A stretch of DNA of 64,000 bases from Thalassia testudinum (taxonomy: Eukaryota > Streptophyta > Magnoliopsida > Alismatales > Hydrocharitaceae), in the NCBI GenBank assembly GCA_037157565.1, contig JAZHRO010000036.1:129650001-129714000 (forward strand), given 5' to 3'. Every line of letters begins with the position of its first letter. Positions within the stretch are counted from its first letter, which is position 1. The notes under the pieces are model-generated. The model saw only the letters and a list, made by a program, of their open reading frames with translations. It had not been told where the DNA came from and did not search any database. The position numbers and the translations under genes were made by a program. Shown one piece after another: positions 31,363 through 42,820 of the stretch.

Positions 31363-34300
31363 TCAAGAGGAAAGGAGGGTAAAGGATGACTCAGTCAAAT
31401 CTATATCGGTCATGTCAATGAACAGCTTGAGTCTCTGCCCATTCACGACAAATGGTTCAGAATCGTGGCTGAGTGGGCTGATTTCAATAGCTCCATTTCC
31501 GAAGATTTGGCGGACTAGGTAGGGTCCGACCCACTTGGATCTTAGCTTTCCTGGGAATAGTTTGAGTCGAGCATCAAAGAGTAAAACTTTTTGACCAGGA
31601 TGAAAGACCTTTCTAGAAATGTGTTTGTCGTGAAAAGCTTTAACCCGTTCTTTGTAAATTCGCGAGTTCTCATATGCGTCGTGGCGTAATTCATCGATCT
31701 CGCTTATTTGAAATCTTCTGTGGGTTCCAGCCTTAGAAAGGTCGAGATTACAGGTCCGTACTGCCCAATAGGCTTTATGCTCCAATTCGACGGGGAGGTG
31801 ACATGCCTTCCCGTACACTAGTCTGAAGGGAGACATTCCTAATTGGGTCTTGTGGGCGGTCCTATAGGCCCACAATGCTTCCGGAAGCCGAGAAGACCAA
31901 TCTTTTCTATCAGGTCGAACAGTAACCTGAAGGATCTTCTTGATCTCTCGGTTAGATAGCTCAGCTAGACCATTAGTTTGGGGGTGGTAAGGAGTAGAGA
32001 TTCGGTGTGACACCCCGTATTTGATCATCAGTGACCTGAACTGAGCGTTTGTAAAATGGGTCCCTCCGTCGGAAATTATAGCACGCGGAATCCCGAACCT
32101 TGAGAAAATGTTTTGATGAAGGAATTTTATAACGACTTTATGATTGTTGGTTCGGGTCGGAATGGCTTCTATCCACTTGGAAACATAATCAACTGCGAGT
32201 AAAATGTATTCGAAGCCATCCGAGGTAGGAAAGGGTCCCATGAAATCAATCCCCCAAATATCAAAAATTTCGCATACCAAGATTGGCTGTAGAGGCATCA
32301 TGTCTCTATGGCTCCTGTTGCCTAGAGTCTGGCAACGGGAACATGCCTTACAGTGATTGTATGCATCTTTGAAAATTGTGGGCCAGTAGAAACCACACTG
32401 GAGGACTTTCGATGCGGTTTTATGTCCCGAAAAATGTCCACCGCATGCCTGGTCATGGCAAAATGAGAGTATGTCTTTGATTTCCACTTCCGTGACGCAT
32501 CGTCGGATTATCTGATCAGCACCAATGCGGAAGAGATACGGGTCTTCCCATAGGTAATACTTGGCATCGGAACGCAATTTGTCCTTTTTGGCCTTCGACC
32601 AATCGGGCGGAATCTGATGTGATGCCAGGTAATTAACAATATCGGCGAACCATGGAAGACTTGTACTGATAGTCAAGAGGTGCTCATCAGGAAAATGTTC
32701 TGTAATAGGTCCGGACGGATCAATAATTTCAGGAGGAAGGCGGGATAAATGATCAGCTACCACATTGTGCTTTCCCGCCTTGTCGCGAATCTCGATGTCA
32801 AATTCTTGCAACAGCAAGATCCAGCGGATTAATCGAGGTTTCGCGTCCTTCTTGGCTAGGAGATGCCTCACAGCTGTGTGATCCGAGTATATGATAACAC
32901 GGGAACCCAGAAGGTATGATCTGAATTTTTCCAGGGCAAATACTACGGCCAGCAGCTCTTTCTCAGTAACCGTATAGTTACGCTGAGCCTCATCCAGTGT
33001 TTTGCTGGCGTAGTAAATGACCACAGGTTTCCCGTCAATTTTCTGCCCCAAAACCGCTCCTACAGCGAAGTCAGATGCATCGCACATGATCTCAAAGGGT
33101 TGAGACCAATCAGGGGACTGTAGGATTGGGGCTTGGGTGACTCGGTCACGTAAGATCTCAAATGCTTGAGTGCATTCCTTGGAAATTCCGAAAGGCACAT
33201 CCTTGGAAAGCAGATTGGTCAGGGGGCGCGCGATTTTGGAGAAATCAGGGATGAATCGACGGTAGAAACCGACGTGCCCCAAAAAAGATCGGATGTCCTT
33301 AATCGAGCTAGGCATAGGGAGCTTGGAAATCAGGTTAACCTTAGCTCGATCCACTTGGATGCCTTTCTCTGAGATTAAATGTCCCAGGACAATTCCCTCA
33401 GGCACCATGAAATGGCTCTTTTCCCAGGAAAGAACCAAATTCACCTCGATGCACCGCCTGAGTATATGGACCAAGTGTTGGAGGCAATCGTCAAATGATT
33501 GTCCAAAAACTGAAAAGTCATCCATGAAGACTTCCAGATAGTCACCTACCATATCTGAGAATATGGCAAGCATGCACCGCTGAAAAGTTGCAGGTGCATT
33601 GCAGAGACCGAACGGCATCCTTCGAAACGCGTACGTCCCGAAGGGGCAGGTGAATGTGGTCTTTTCTTGGTCCTCTGGATGGATTGCCACCTGATTGTAA
33701 CCGGAGTACCCGTCAAGAAAGCATAAGAATCTATTTCCCGCTAGTTTCTCGAGGATCTGATCAATAAACGGTAGTGGGAAATGATCCTTCTTCGTGGAGG
33801 AATTTAGTCTTCTGTAATCAATGCAGACTCTCCATGAATTAGCTATTCGGGTAGGAATGACTTCCCCGGTTTCTGTCGTGATGATGGTAAGTCCTGCCTT
33901 CTTAGGTACCACTTGTGTTGGACTCACCCAACGACTGTCGGAGATCGGGTAGATGATCCCTGCATCTAACCACTTAATGATCTCCTTTTTCACGACCTCC
34001 TGTAGGTTAGGGTTTAGTCGCCTTTGCATTTCTCTTGAAGGTCGTGAGCCTTCTTCTGTATAGATTCGATGCGTGCAGTATGAAGGGCTTATACCAGTCA
34101 AATCATCTAGAGTCCATCCAATGGCTCTACGATGTTGCTGGAGAACAGAAATCAAACGGAGTTCCTGGTCAAGTGTGAGTCGAGAATTGATAATCACAGG
34201 AAACGTTTGATTTGAATCCAAAAAGACATATTTTAGATGTTCAGGAAGGGGCTTGAGTTCCATGACAGGATTGTCAGCAGCAGCGGGTGGTTCAGGGTTT

Positions 34301-35589
34301 GTATCGGGAGCAATGGTAGGAGTCATAGGTGTGTCTAGATTGTGTTCGCACTCCTCTGCTAGCGGTTTTTGATTTTCTAGTGGTTGATCAGGAATAATCA
34401 GGTTGTCCTCTATGTGCAGTTCATCAACCACGGCTTTGACATCACAAATTTCCTCTATAACCCCGCAATTAATCCCTTGTTGGGCTTTGAAAATGTCGAT
34501 CTTCAGATTTTGATTCCCAAATTTTAATTCTATCTGGCCCTCTTCGCAGTTTATATTGGCCCTAGCAGTGGCCAGAAAGGGTCTCCCTAATATGATTGGT
34601 GTGTCCCTTGGGTTCTTAGGTGCATCCATGTCCAGTACTATGAAGTCCACTGGGAAATAAAAATCTCGTACCCTAACAATGACATCCTCGAGTATACCTT
34701 TGGGTGACTTGATGGATCGATCAGCTAACTGCAATGTCACCTCAGTGGGTTTAAGTTCAGATTCTTCAAGGTGGTCAAGGAGGGATGTAGGTATTAAATT
34801 TATGGAGGCACCTAGGTCTAGTAGGGCTCTATCAAGTTGGGTTTCACCAATTTTACAAGAAATCAAGGGGGTTCCTGGGTCTTTAGCCTTGGGTGGGAGT
34901 TTGCTCAGGATGACAGAGCTGGCTTGCTCTGACAGTACAATCGGATTCCCATCCTTGGTTCGCGGCTTACGTTTAGGTGTACATATGTCTTTCAAGAATC
35001 TTGCGTAAGCCGGTATGTGGCGGATTGCATCCATCAACGGGATGTTTATCTGGACCTGTTCAAAGAGCTTGACCAGATCCTCCTCAGGAGCCACAGGTTT
35101 GGTTGTCCTTTTTCCTTTGGTCAAGGCCTCAGGAAATGGGATCCTAGCTGGTTCCTCTAGGATAGGTCCAGGTTCTTGATCTGGGACAGTAGTATCTTGG
35201 ATGACTACCCTAGGGTCTTGGCGATTATCAGGCTTGGAGTGGTTCAGATAATGTGGGTCTTGTGTTGTTTTACCACTACGTGTTGTTACAGAGTTTAATC
35301 CAGCCTGACTTTGGTTTGGGTTAGGTAGGAGAGGTGGCTGCTGCTGAAATTCTGCATAAGATGTAGAAGCCTCCATCCTGTCTGGTGATGGAGTAGCAGG
35401 GGCCTGATAAATCAAATGTGCGTGGCCTGGATTTGGATTCATAATGCGCCTCTGGGTCGGCACATTATTTGGGTTGGGCAGAGGTTGCGAAGGAAGGGTG
35501 CCAGGTTGGCGAGAATTTGCCATCTGGGCCAGTTGGTTGCGAACCTCTGTGATCTCGTCCTTGTGCTGTTTTTGCATTGCCGCATTCAT
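31363..35589 (-). CDS. pol: Pol polyprotein of A: protease, reverse transcriptase, RNase H, integrase
   Basis: 1408 residues from the first Met after a stop at 35674-35676; the frame itself is open from 35673. Domains: protease about 215-330 with active-site LDLGAS (Asp258; Leu replaces the usual Ser/Thr, as is common in this lineage). RT about 530-720 has FMDD with Asp690/691. RNase H about 835-955 has Asp837 in CDASD, then TEKELLAVV and [10 protein letters not shown]. Integrase has a His/Cys finger (about 1042-1088) and catalytic Asp1115, Asp1174 and Glu1210, the last two 35 residues apart. The GPY motif lies near 1355 and no chromodomain follows. Function: Gag-Pol cleavage, cDNA synthesis from a tRNA primer in cytoplasmic particles, and integration in the nucleus. 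It is in the same frame as gag. Family: Ty3/gypsy, Athila-like. Confidence 0.95.
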   Translation of the reverse strand: MNAAMQKQHKDEITEVRNQLAQMANSRQPGTLPSQPLPNPNNVPTQRRIMNPNPGHAHLIYQAPATPSPDRMEASTSYAEFQQQPPLLPNPNQSQAGLNSVTTRSGKTTQDPHYLNHSKPDNRQDPRVVIQDTTVPDQEPGPILEEPARIPFPEALTKGKRTTKPVAPEEDLVKLFEQVQINIPLMDAIRHIPAYARFLKDICTPKRKPRTKDGNPIVLSEQASSVILSKLPPKAKDPGTPLISCKIGETQLDRALLDLGASINLIPTSLLDHLEESELKPTEVTLQLADRSIKSPKGILEDVIVRVRDFYFPVDFIVLDMDAPKNPRDTPIILGRPFLATARANINCEEGQIELKFGNQNLKIDIFKAQQGINCGVIEEICDVKAVVDELHIEDNLIIPDQPLENQKPLAEECEHNLDTPMTPTIAPDTNPEPPAAADNPVMELKPLPEHLKYVFLDSNQTFPVIINSRLTLDQELRLISVLQQHRRAIGWTLDDLTGISPSYCTHRIYTEEGSRPSREMQRRLNPNLQEVVKKEIIKWLDAGIIYPISDSRWVSPTQVVPKKAGLTIITTETGEVIPTRIANSWRVCIDYRRLNSSTKKDHFPLPFIDQILEKLAGNRFLCFLDGYSGYNQVAIHPEDQEKTTFTCPFGTYAFRRMPFGLCNAPATFQRCMLAIFSDMVGDYLEVFMDDFSVFGQSFDDCLQHLVHILRRCIEVNLVLSWEKSHFMVPEGIVLGHLISEKGIQVDRAKVNLISKLPMPSSIKDIRSFLGHVGFYRRFIPDFSKIARPLTNLLSKDVPFGISKECTQAFEILRDRVTQAPILQSPDWSQPFEIMCDASDFAVGAVLGQKIDGKPVVIYYASKTLDEAQRNYTVTEKELLAVVFALEKFRSYLLGSRVIIYSDHTAVRHLLAKKDAKPRLIRWILLLQEFDIEIRDKAGKHNVVADHLSRLPPEIIDPSGPITEHFPDEHLLTISTSLPWFADIVNYLASHQIPPDWSKAKKDKLRSDAKYYLWEDPYLFRIGADQIIRRCVTEVEIKDILSFCHDQACGGHFSGHKTASKVLQCGFYWPTIFKDAYNHCKACSRCQTLGNRSHRDMMPLQPILVCEIFDIWGIDFMGPFPTSDGFEYILLAVDYVSKWIEAIPTRTNNHKVVIKFLHQNIFSRFGIPRAIISDGGTHFTNAQFRSLMIKYGVSHRISTPYHPQTNGLAELSNREIKKILQVTVRPDRKDWSSRLPEALWAYRTAHKTQLGMSPFRLVYGKACHLPVELEHKAYWAVRTCNLDLSKAGTHRRFQISEIDELRHDAYENSRIYKERVKAFHDKHISRKVFHPGQKVLLFDARLKLFPGKLRSKWVGPYLVRQIFGNGAIEISPLSHDSEPFVVNGQRLKLFIDMTDIDLTESSFTLLSS

Positions 35590-35727
35590 TTTTTGAATGT
35601 CAGCCAGCGTTTGAAGGATAAGAGTCAGTTGATCCTGATTTTGCCCAGATTGGTAGGTGGGATTGGGCCGAGGCTAAGGCGGCTGATATGGACGAGGAGC
35701 TTGTGGGCGGGGTTGATATGGTGGTTT

Positions 35728-37059
35728 TTAAGAGTTTCCCGCCCACTGAAAGTTAGGATGATTTCGCCATCCAGGGTTGTAGGTATTGGAGTATGGGTCG
35801 TTCTGGATGGCGTTGAGGTCCTCGCAGTTCTGAGAAACCTCAGGAAAGTCAGAATACGAGGGTTCAGAGTTCCCCCAACTCGAGTAGACGGGATCGGAGG
35901 TCACTCCGGTCTGGGAGGTAGACGGGGGTGGATAGGGGCCCATCCCCTTGGCAGGTTGGTGATAGATGTTTTGCACTGTTTCCCTTGCCAGAGGAGGTCG
36001 TGCAAAAGAGTTTTGTGCAGAGGTGGCTTGCTGCAAATGTCGAGTTAGCTCGTCCACCTTCTTTTCTATGATAGAGACCTTGTCCAACCGACTGGCCATC
36101 AATTCCAGGTCAACAGAAGTGGACAGGTCCTGCGTCTCATGTGTCCCTCTTAGATTCGTCGATGCGCGGGCATTCGTCCTGTCGAATAAGCCCAAGGAGT
36201 CATTGTTTATGGAGTTCTCGCACATGTTTTCGAGAATCTCCCACACCGTGTCCTCGTGTTGGCCCATGATGTTTCCTCCACATGTTGCATTGACGATTAG
36301 ACGAATATCCTCACGGAGTCCCTGGTAAAAAGACTGGACTTGTTCCCACTTAGGAACTCCGTGATGGGGACACTTTCGCATGAGATCTAGGAATCGATCC
36401 CAAGCTTCGTGAAGAGGTTCTCCCTGTTGTTGAGTGAAATGAGTGATCTGGTGGCGCAAGGCATTCGTCCGGCCAACAGGAAAGAATTTTTTCAAAAATT
36501 TGGACTGTAATTCCTCCCAAGTGTTGATCGGGCGGGTCTGAGTCTGATACCAGTGCGCGGCCTTGTCCAAGAGGGAGAACGAAAACATTTTCATGAGTAG
36601 GATATCCCGGTTTTGTACATCTGACCCGAAAGTTTGGGCCAGATGCTTGAGTTGTTTAATGTGTTGGAATGGATCCTCAGAGTTAAGCCCATGGAACTTT
36701 GGTATGGCATGAATCATATTGGGCTTTAGATCAGAATCGGGTCCTCCAATTGGGATTCGTACTCGGGGTTCAATTGCCACCGCAGCGGGATTATAGTGAT
36801 CTCGCATCATAGGTCGCTGTGGTGGGTTTACAAAGTTCTGAAAGAGATCGTTCAAGCGTTGAAGTTGGTGTTCAAGGTTATTCTCCTCTTCAATGGGTTG
36901 TGCCATGATGGGAGAAGAAGGAGAATCAGGGTCTGAATCAGATGAAAGATTTATGTGGTGGGGTTGCTGCACAAACAAGGGCGTCGAGGCTTGGCCTCGG
37001 CGAGAATGAATTTCTAGAGGAGGTCTTAAAGGTGGTCTTAAGGACCTCCTACCAAACAT
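35728..37059 (-). CDS. gag: Gag polyprotein of A
   Basis: 443 residues from ATG 37059 (MFGRRSLRPPLRPPLE) to TAA 35728-35730. A variable N-terminus is followed by RDHYNPAAVAIEPRVRIP, then the Retrotrans_gag-type capsid core at about 100-260 (MFSFSLLDKAAHWYQ, FLKKFFPVGRTNALRHQI, WDRFLDLMRKCPHHGVPKW, QSFYQGLREDIRLIVNATCGG). The C-terminus has YNPGWRNHPNFQWAGNS. No CCHC nucleocapsid knuckle is visible, which fits Athila-like gag. Gag assembles the particle that packages the RNA. The frame continues past the TAA, meets TAG at 35674-35676, then enters pol without any shift. Both stops occur where the aligned E sequence suggests Gln codons, so gag-pol may once have been one frame. Confidence 0.93.
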   Translation of the reverse strand: MFGRRSLRPPLRPPLEIHSRRGQASTPLFVQQPHHINLSSDSDPDSPSSPIMAQPIEEENNLEHQLQRLNDLFQNFVNPPQRPMMRDHYNPAAVAIEPRVRIPIGGPDSDLKPNMIHAIPKFHGLNSEDPFQHIKQLKHLAQTFGSDVQNRDILLMKMFSFSLLDKAAHWYQTQTRPINTWEELQSKFLKKFFPVGRTNALRHQITHFTQQQGEPLHEAWDRFLDLMRKCPHHGVPKWEQVQSFYQGLREDIRLIVNATCGGNIMGQHEDTVWEILENMCENSINNDSLGLFDRTNARASTNLRGTHETQDLSTSVDLELMASRLDKVSIIEKKVDELTRHLQQATSAQNSFARPPLARETVQNIYHQPAKGMGPYPPPSTSQTGVTSDPVYSSWGNSEPSYSDFPEVSQNCEDLNAIQNDPYSNTYNPGWRNHPNFQWAGNS

Positions 37060-37997
37060 GCACCGGAAGATGTGATTAGATTAGAAGGTGCTGGACCCAA
37101 TCAAGACACCCAAGAATTGTTGGGTGACTATAGAGGTTCGGGGCAGATGGACCCCTGGATCAGAAGATCGTCCACCTGAGAAATACCTGGGCAGCCAGAG
37201 AGGGAGAGTCCCGCAAAGACCCCTACACGGTAGAGCATCCCCACGGGTTACAGGGTTTCCCCCACCCGACCTCTCTTGTCACTGCGGTTCCAGGTAGACC
37301 AGAATGGGGATCTTGACCTCTTAAGTCTACCTTTTTTTTTATTTTAAGATCAAGGTGCTTAATGTTCCACTTGAACTTTTAAGTATTTTGAGTGCAAAAA
37401 GTGACCTAATATTAAGGTTGGTTGACTCGAGGGATCAACTTCACCTCTTGTTCCTTTGAGAGCTTTTAGGTCCTTCCTTTTATGATTCAAATGGATTATC
37501 AGCCTGATTTGCTTAGGGTTCCTCTTGTATAAATATTTTCAAACACGGTTTAGGCACACTTCTTTTTGGAAAGTTTGTTTCTTTGTTTTAGAGAAGATGT
37601 GTCTCTAAAAACCCTAGCTTTGCAATCCTAACTTGGCTCTAATGGGTCCAATTTAGTTGCCTTAGAATTTAGCACCTAGGGCTCAATCAAGAAAGTTTTA
37701 GCCCTAGTTGCCTTAGTTGGATGACAGACAAAAATATGTTGAAATGAAAATCAGGCAACTTGATGAGTTACTAAATATAAGACAGGTAGCCCTAAGTTGA
37801 CTTCTCCCCTTTTTTTTTTTTTTAGATTGTGAGAGGGTTAAGGGAGAGGGCTTATGGAGATTACCTGCTCCAGTCTGTTGTGCAGTTGCTATTCTTTCCT
37901 TTTTGTTTTGCTTTCCCTGATTGAACATAACAAAAGAGAAGTTAAGTCAGATATTAAATAGAAAAGTTGTACTCAAAAGCTTTACAAGTGCCCGTTG
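37060..37997 (-). other. Leader of A
   Basis: Between PBS and gag. The part at 37093-37290 is the type 1 leader shared with E and B. An A-run at 37331-37340 and a T-run at 37811-37822 are low complexity. No reading frame of note. Confidence 0.75.
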
Positions 37998-38016
37998 CTC
38001 CCCGGCAACGGCGCCA
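37998..38016 (-). other. Primer-binding site of A
   Basis: Minus strand TGGCGCCGTTGCCGGGGAG, three bases downstream of the 5' LTR (LTR end CACCA, then TTT). This PBS core is common in plant Athila/Tat-type elements. I cannot name the tRNA with certainty from the sequence alone. Confidence 0.88.
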
Positions 38017-38019
38017 AAA

Positions 38020-40667
38020 TGGTGTCAACGTTTCTGTGCGGATTTAAAGGCGTATTACGTTGCAGTAGAACCGACAAAACGTTTAAACAAATAATTTTAT
38101 TACTCGAACAACTAGAGTATCCGAGGTCGAACACAGGGAGCAAACTCAGTACTTTGTAAAACCCAAGAATACAACTGTTAAATGCAAATATAATTGATTC
38201 AAAGAGTTTTTAAGAAAGATGTAAAAAAAAATAGAATTAGACGTCTGATTTATGTGTCAGACGTCTTAAATGTGATCTTTCTTTCTCTTTTTCTTCTTCT
38301 GCTTTGCCTTTAGGATCTCTTTGCAATCTTCCCTTGTCCTTCTTCTTCTTCTCCTGCGAAGACTTCTAACCTTTCTGCTTTCCTTCTTCTCCTGCGAAGA
38401 CTTCTTTCTTTCTTCTTCTTCTGTCTTGCTTCTCCTTTCTTCGTTGCCTTCTTCTTCTTCTTTGTCTTGCTTCTCCTTCTTCTGCAGCGGCCAAGTCCTT
38501 CTCCTGCAATCAGCCTGCCTGCACAGGGAACAAAACCTAACCCTTCTCCCTCTACCCGCGCGTGTCTCTCTCAAGCAATTCACTCTAACCGCTCTACCAG
38601 AGCCACAGTCTCAATCGGGTCGGATCGTACCCGGGACCAGGCGCACCTGCAGGTGTGTGATGCGCGAGGAGTGCGTAGGTCTAGGTCGGGTCGGATCCGC
38701 CAGGTCCGCGTGGTCAGGCCGCGGACGAGGCGGGTGGGGTCAGTGAGGGACCTCACCCCTGTGCTTACTGAGGCGATAAGAATAAAACGTAAAAACAACT
38801 TATACGGTACCTGCCGGTTGCAATCCCACGATGTGGGACTATCTGGTCTCGCCTTCACGCGCGCCTGCAGAAACCTCGTCGTGCGATTGCCCCGCAGCTG
38901 CTGGCTCTGCTAGCGCTCCTCGGCTGGATTCGTTCACCTCGCGACACTTGCGTTAGTATGCAGCACCTGTAGTCTGGAAGATCGGGTGCCTGGAGCTTCG
39001 CGGGAGCTTCATCAGAGGTCGTCCATGGCGGCAGCAGCTCGAATCCTGTCGTACACAAAACGCGCCTCTCGGCCAAATCAGAATAGATAGAGACCTTCGC
39101 CGTGGCACGGCGAAGGCGGTGGGCAGTGCAGCAGGCCGCAGGTTGGCCTAGGCGTGCGTGCCTAGGTCAACCTGTGGCCGGAGATGGTGGGTTGGTCGGG
39201 GGGTGGTTGTGGAGGGCTGGAGTGGCAGTGGGAGGGTGGAGTGTGTTCCTGGAGGTGAGGCGGAGCTTCCGAGGTGGTTGGCGAGCCGTGTGGAGGGCTG
39301 GAGTGGTGTGGGCGGCTCGCCGGAGTGCGGTCGGAGGCGAAGACGATGGAGGTGGTTAGCGTCTGTCGAGGGTCGATCAAGGGAGATAACAGGGGGAAAA
39401 GAGAGAGGAGAGGATGGAGAACGTATCTGGGGTTGTCTGGAGTGAAGGGAGGCAGTGGAGAGGACGGCTCGTGACTGCCGTCGTCGGGGAAGAAAGACCC
39501 TGGGGGAGGAAGCGGCGACGAAGATGAGGTCAGGAGCTTGCGCGCAGGGTACAGCGCGCCGCGGGAGGAAGAGGCGGAGAGGACTCTGCTGCTGGTATGG
39601 CAGCAGAGTGACGAGAAGGAGGGAAAGCGGTCGCCGGAGCTTGTGGGTCGTTTGGCCGGAGATGGGAGAGAAGAAATTTGGAGGGGATCTCCGTCAAAAT
39701 CAAGCTTAAGATGAGTGGCCGGGTCCGAGGGGTGTTTTATAGGTGCTGGCCGCTCCTATCAGAGCGTGAAAGACGCGCAATTAGGTCAGCCGGTTCGCCG
39801 GAGTTGGAAGAAAGAAAGATACCCACATCTCTCGTGCGTTCGCACGAGAGATTGGGTTCACACTAGCGAATTTGATTGGCTTTAGAAGGAAGGGAATTCC
39901 TCAGAGAATCTCCCTTCCATTTCTGGGAGAGAATCTCTGAGGAATTAGAGAGCCATCTCTCTCGAAACTTCGTCGGAGCTCGGTTCTGCCCTAGCAATGG
40001 CGGCAGGACCGGTTTGCAAAGAAGGCGAGGAACCTAGGGGGCTCTCTGCAAGGATATTCAAAAGATAGGGACCTCTTTGTGATTTGGGTGTACTAACTTG
40101 CAAAGTAGGTCAAGATGACCTCCCCTTAGGTCCAAATTTTGGTACAAACCTAATTTGGCCCTAAAGAATCCAATGGTGAAGTTGGATTTTAGGTTTGACC
40201 TCTTTTGACTGGACATTTTGCGTAAAAACCTAAATTAGGTTAATTGAAGAGCTAAGACCCTAATCTAGGTCAAACTAGGTTCCAAAGGCCAAATTAAGTG
40301 TTCTAAACCCCAGAGGATGTTTTTCTATGATTTTTAGAGGGTTTGCTTGATTTTTATTCTGACTGGAACCTTGTTAATTTAAGCGGGTCTGTTTTAGGGT
40401 TACCAAGTGTCATTTAATTCTTAGATTGCACATAAACCCATTTCTGATTAATTCAACCCACTTTGGACTATTTGACCTATGTTTTGCTTCTGAGAAATCC
40501 CGTTTATGTACTGCAATGGTAAAATTGCAGTTTTAACCTTTATTTCATGTTTTCTTCTCAGAGCACTTGTTCCTTTAGTTAAGCCTTCTTCTAGGTTATG
40601 TAGGAGCTTTTGTCTTCTTTATTAGGTCAAAATGAGCTAGTTATGGCTCATGATGAGGCTCTCATCA
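38020..40667 (-). repeat. 5' LTR of A
   Basis: 2648 bp, nearly identical to 27112-29758. It carries a long inverted repeat at 39134-39179, the promoter palindrome (about 39827-39852) and the U3-tip hairpin 40651-40667. TSD CTAGG follows. Confidence 0.95.
39735..39741 (-). promoter_or_regulatory. TATA box of A 5' LTR
   Basis: Minus strand TATAAAA in CCTATAAAACACCCC. Transcription should start about 30 bp downstream (near 39705) and run leftwards, leaving an unusually long transcribed LTR part of about 1.7 kb before the PBS. The perfect 26-bp palindrome lies about 85 bp upstream, the same spacing as in B. Confidence 0.7.
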
Positions 40668-40672
40668 CTAGG

Positions 40673-42467
40673 ACATAGCATAAGTTAGGGTTATTCATGC
40701 ATACATATACATTGTCTGCATCTTTACTACTTTCCTTTAGCTATGCATGAAATAATGTTATAATGTGCTGATTAAGTGCATTATGTCGATTGCAGGGAAT
40801 AAGCTGATCAGGAGCTGGATCTAAAGCTGGATCAGGAATAACGGGAGTTGTAGCAGAGCTGGAGCAGAAGGCCTAGTTTAGATGTAGGAATAATAATGTA
40901 AGGGGGTTAAAGGTTTTCTATTCTATTAAGTAGAAATAAAGTAGTAAAATGTGAAGAGCTTAGGTCCATCCTAGCCCTAGGATAGCCTAGAGACTTCCCC
41001 AAGCCTTAGCCACCCTTAGATTAGGTCACAACACCCTAAGAAGCCCTAAAACCCTAGTTCCAACCCTTCTCTAGACGTCCAGATAAGTTTTAAGACGTCC
41101 AGGACCCTTATCCAACTCCCGCACACTTCAAACCCACTTCTGCAGTGTTATTGGACGTCCAGACACTTTGTCAGACGTCTAATTTGTGCAGAATACCCAA
41201 AACAGAACCCGAAATCCTTCCTGACTCTGATTGGACGTCTAGACAACAAGTCTGGACTTCTGATTTTTGAGTATAAGACGTCTGATTCTATATTTAGACG
41301 TCTGATACTGCTCTCCAATTCCTGTTTTGAGATTTAAGCCTTGATCTTGGATCCCTAGGTCCCTAAACCCAATTCCAACCCCATAGGAACCTAAATTAAG
41401 GTGCCCTAACCCTAGTACATAACCTCTAGACCTCCCTAAGGACCTAATGAGGTCCTCACTAAACCTAATTGACTTGGATCTTAGTCAAATCCATCAGCCT
41501 ATTCAATTGGACTCATTGAGTCCAATTGAGCCCTGGTCTCAGCACACACTGTCCAATTGACCTAGACCTGACTTAATTGAGTTGTTTTACTCTCAATTAA
41601 GTTTCCACACACCCAATTAAACTTGTATTAAGTTTAATTGCACTTTACCTTAGTGAATTAGGGTTTATAACCCTAATTTGAGACCTACCTTGACCTAAAC
41701 CCACTAGAACCCAACCTAATCAACCTAGCCACCTAAGTTTCGACCCACACACACCCACACACACCATCCACACGAAAATATCTAGCCTAGAGTTCTCTAG
41801 AACTCTCTACCATGTGTGGTTGCCTTGGTTGCCAAAAATAGCAACCAAGAGCCATTCAATTTTTAGATCCACATTTTGTGGATCTAAAAACCACCATCCA
41901 CCCTCTCTCTCTCACTCTCCCACGAGCTCCCACCATAGGCCTCTCTAGAGAATTCCATAATTCTCTAGAGAGCTTCCATTGGGTCAATAAAAAGACCCCA
42001 TGGGTGGCCATTTGCACCCATTCACTTCCTTGGCATCCATTCCACTTAGGCTAGCCACTTCCATCTCCACTCCACCTCCACAAGTTGAGCACCACCATGG
42101 AGGCCACCATCTCCACGCCAGGAAGCTGGATCAGCTCCCCAACCTCTCTCCAAGGGCCGGCCTAAGTTCCATTGGCCGCCCCTCCTTCTTCTCTCAACCA
42201 CTCAAAGGCCATCGAGGACCACCCCTGAATGCCCTTCCATTCTTCTAGATTTAGATTATGCTCTTCGTATATTTACTGCTTTTATTTGCTGCTTAGTAGT
42301 GTAGTCTTACTTCTCCCCCAATGATGCATGCGAAATCCCCCCATCGATTCTTGTATGCGATCATTTTCTGGTAGCTAGGTTTAATTTCAAGCATTCTTGT
42401 ATAAGCTTTCCTCTAGATTTCCTGTACAAACAACTCTCCCCCAATGAATGAATGAAAATGAAAATGC

Positions 42468-42541
<74 letters not shown>

Positions 42542-42799
42542 TTATGTGTTTGAAATCACCATGAGCTGAATGATTATTTTATTTGCGTGATTTAAGTGCA
42601 TGTTCTTTAACCGCCTATATATTGCGCACCAGAATATTAAGTAGAGCGGCTTTAAGATCGATTTCAAAAATAGAAACACGCCTCCCAGAGACGAACGACC
42701 GGGACTCAAGTCTCGTTATTTTACAAAACAATATTTTTGACAAACGTTTTTGCGCGACTATACTACGACTTTCAAATGCGCGAAAATGACTTTTTGTCA
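40673..42799 (+). repeat. 5' LTR of C, remainder
   Basis: Continues from 27111 after element A and ends TTTTGTCA at 42799, just before the PBS. It aligns with 48215-50337. It contains seven GACGTC words between 41074 and 41302 and a (TA)n run at 42471-42539. The TATA position (about 41985) reads TCAATAAAAAG instead of TCTATAAAAAG in the 3' LTR. The short open frame near 42000-42248 is repeated in the other LTR and is not a gene. Confidence 0.92.
42471..42539. repeat. (TA)n microsatellite in C 5' LTR
   Basis: About 34 TA units. The same site in the 3' LTR (50007-50065) has about 29 units, so the run existed in the element before or during insertion and has changed in length since. Confidence 0.95.
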
Positions 42800-42801
42800 A
42801 A

Positions 42802-42820
42802 TGGCGCCGTTGCCGGGGGG
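42802..42820 (+). other. Primer-binding site of C
   Basis: TGGCGCCGTTGCCGGGGGG, two bases after the 5' LTR end. It is the same core as in A, with one base changed near the end. Confidence 0.88.

Larger units (their letters stand above)
27112..40667 (-). mobile_element. Athila-like Ty3/gypsy retrotransposon A (young, nearly complete)
   Basis: 13.56 kb. LTRs of 2647 and 2648 bp are almost identical: I count about 14 substitutions and two small indels by eye. TSD CTAGG occurs at 27107-27111 and 40668-40672. The 3' LTR of C (48168 on) gives the uninterrupted target. PBS, leader, gag, pol, post-coding block, hairpins and PPT are all present in minus-strand order. Gag and pol are open but separated by two in-frame stops. 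No env-like frame. This is the only element here that might still make its own proteins. Confidence 0.95.

Noticed and set aside
42000..42248. 82-codon frame found again at 49542-49790
   Set aside because: The two copies lie in the two LTRs of C. There is no domain, and the conservation is explained by LTR identity.
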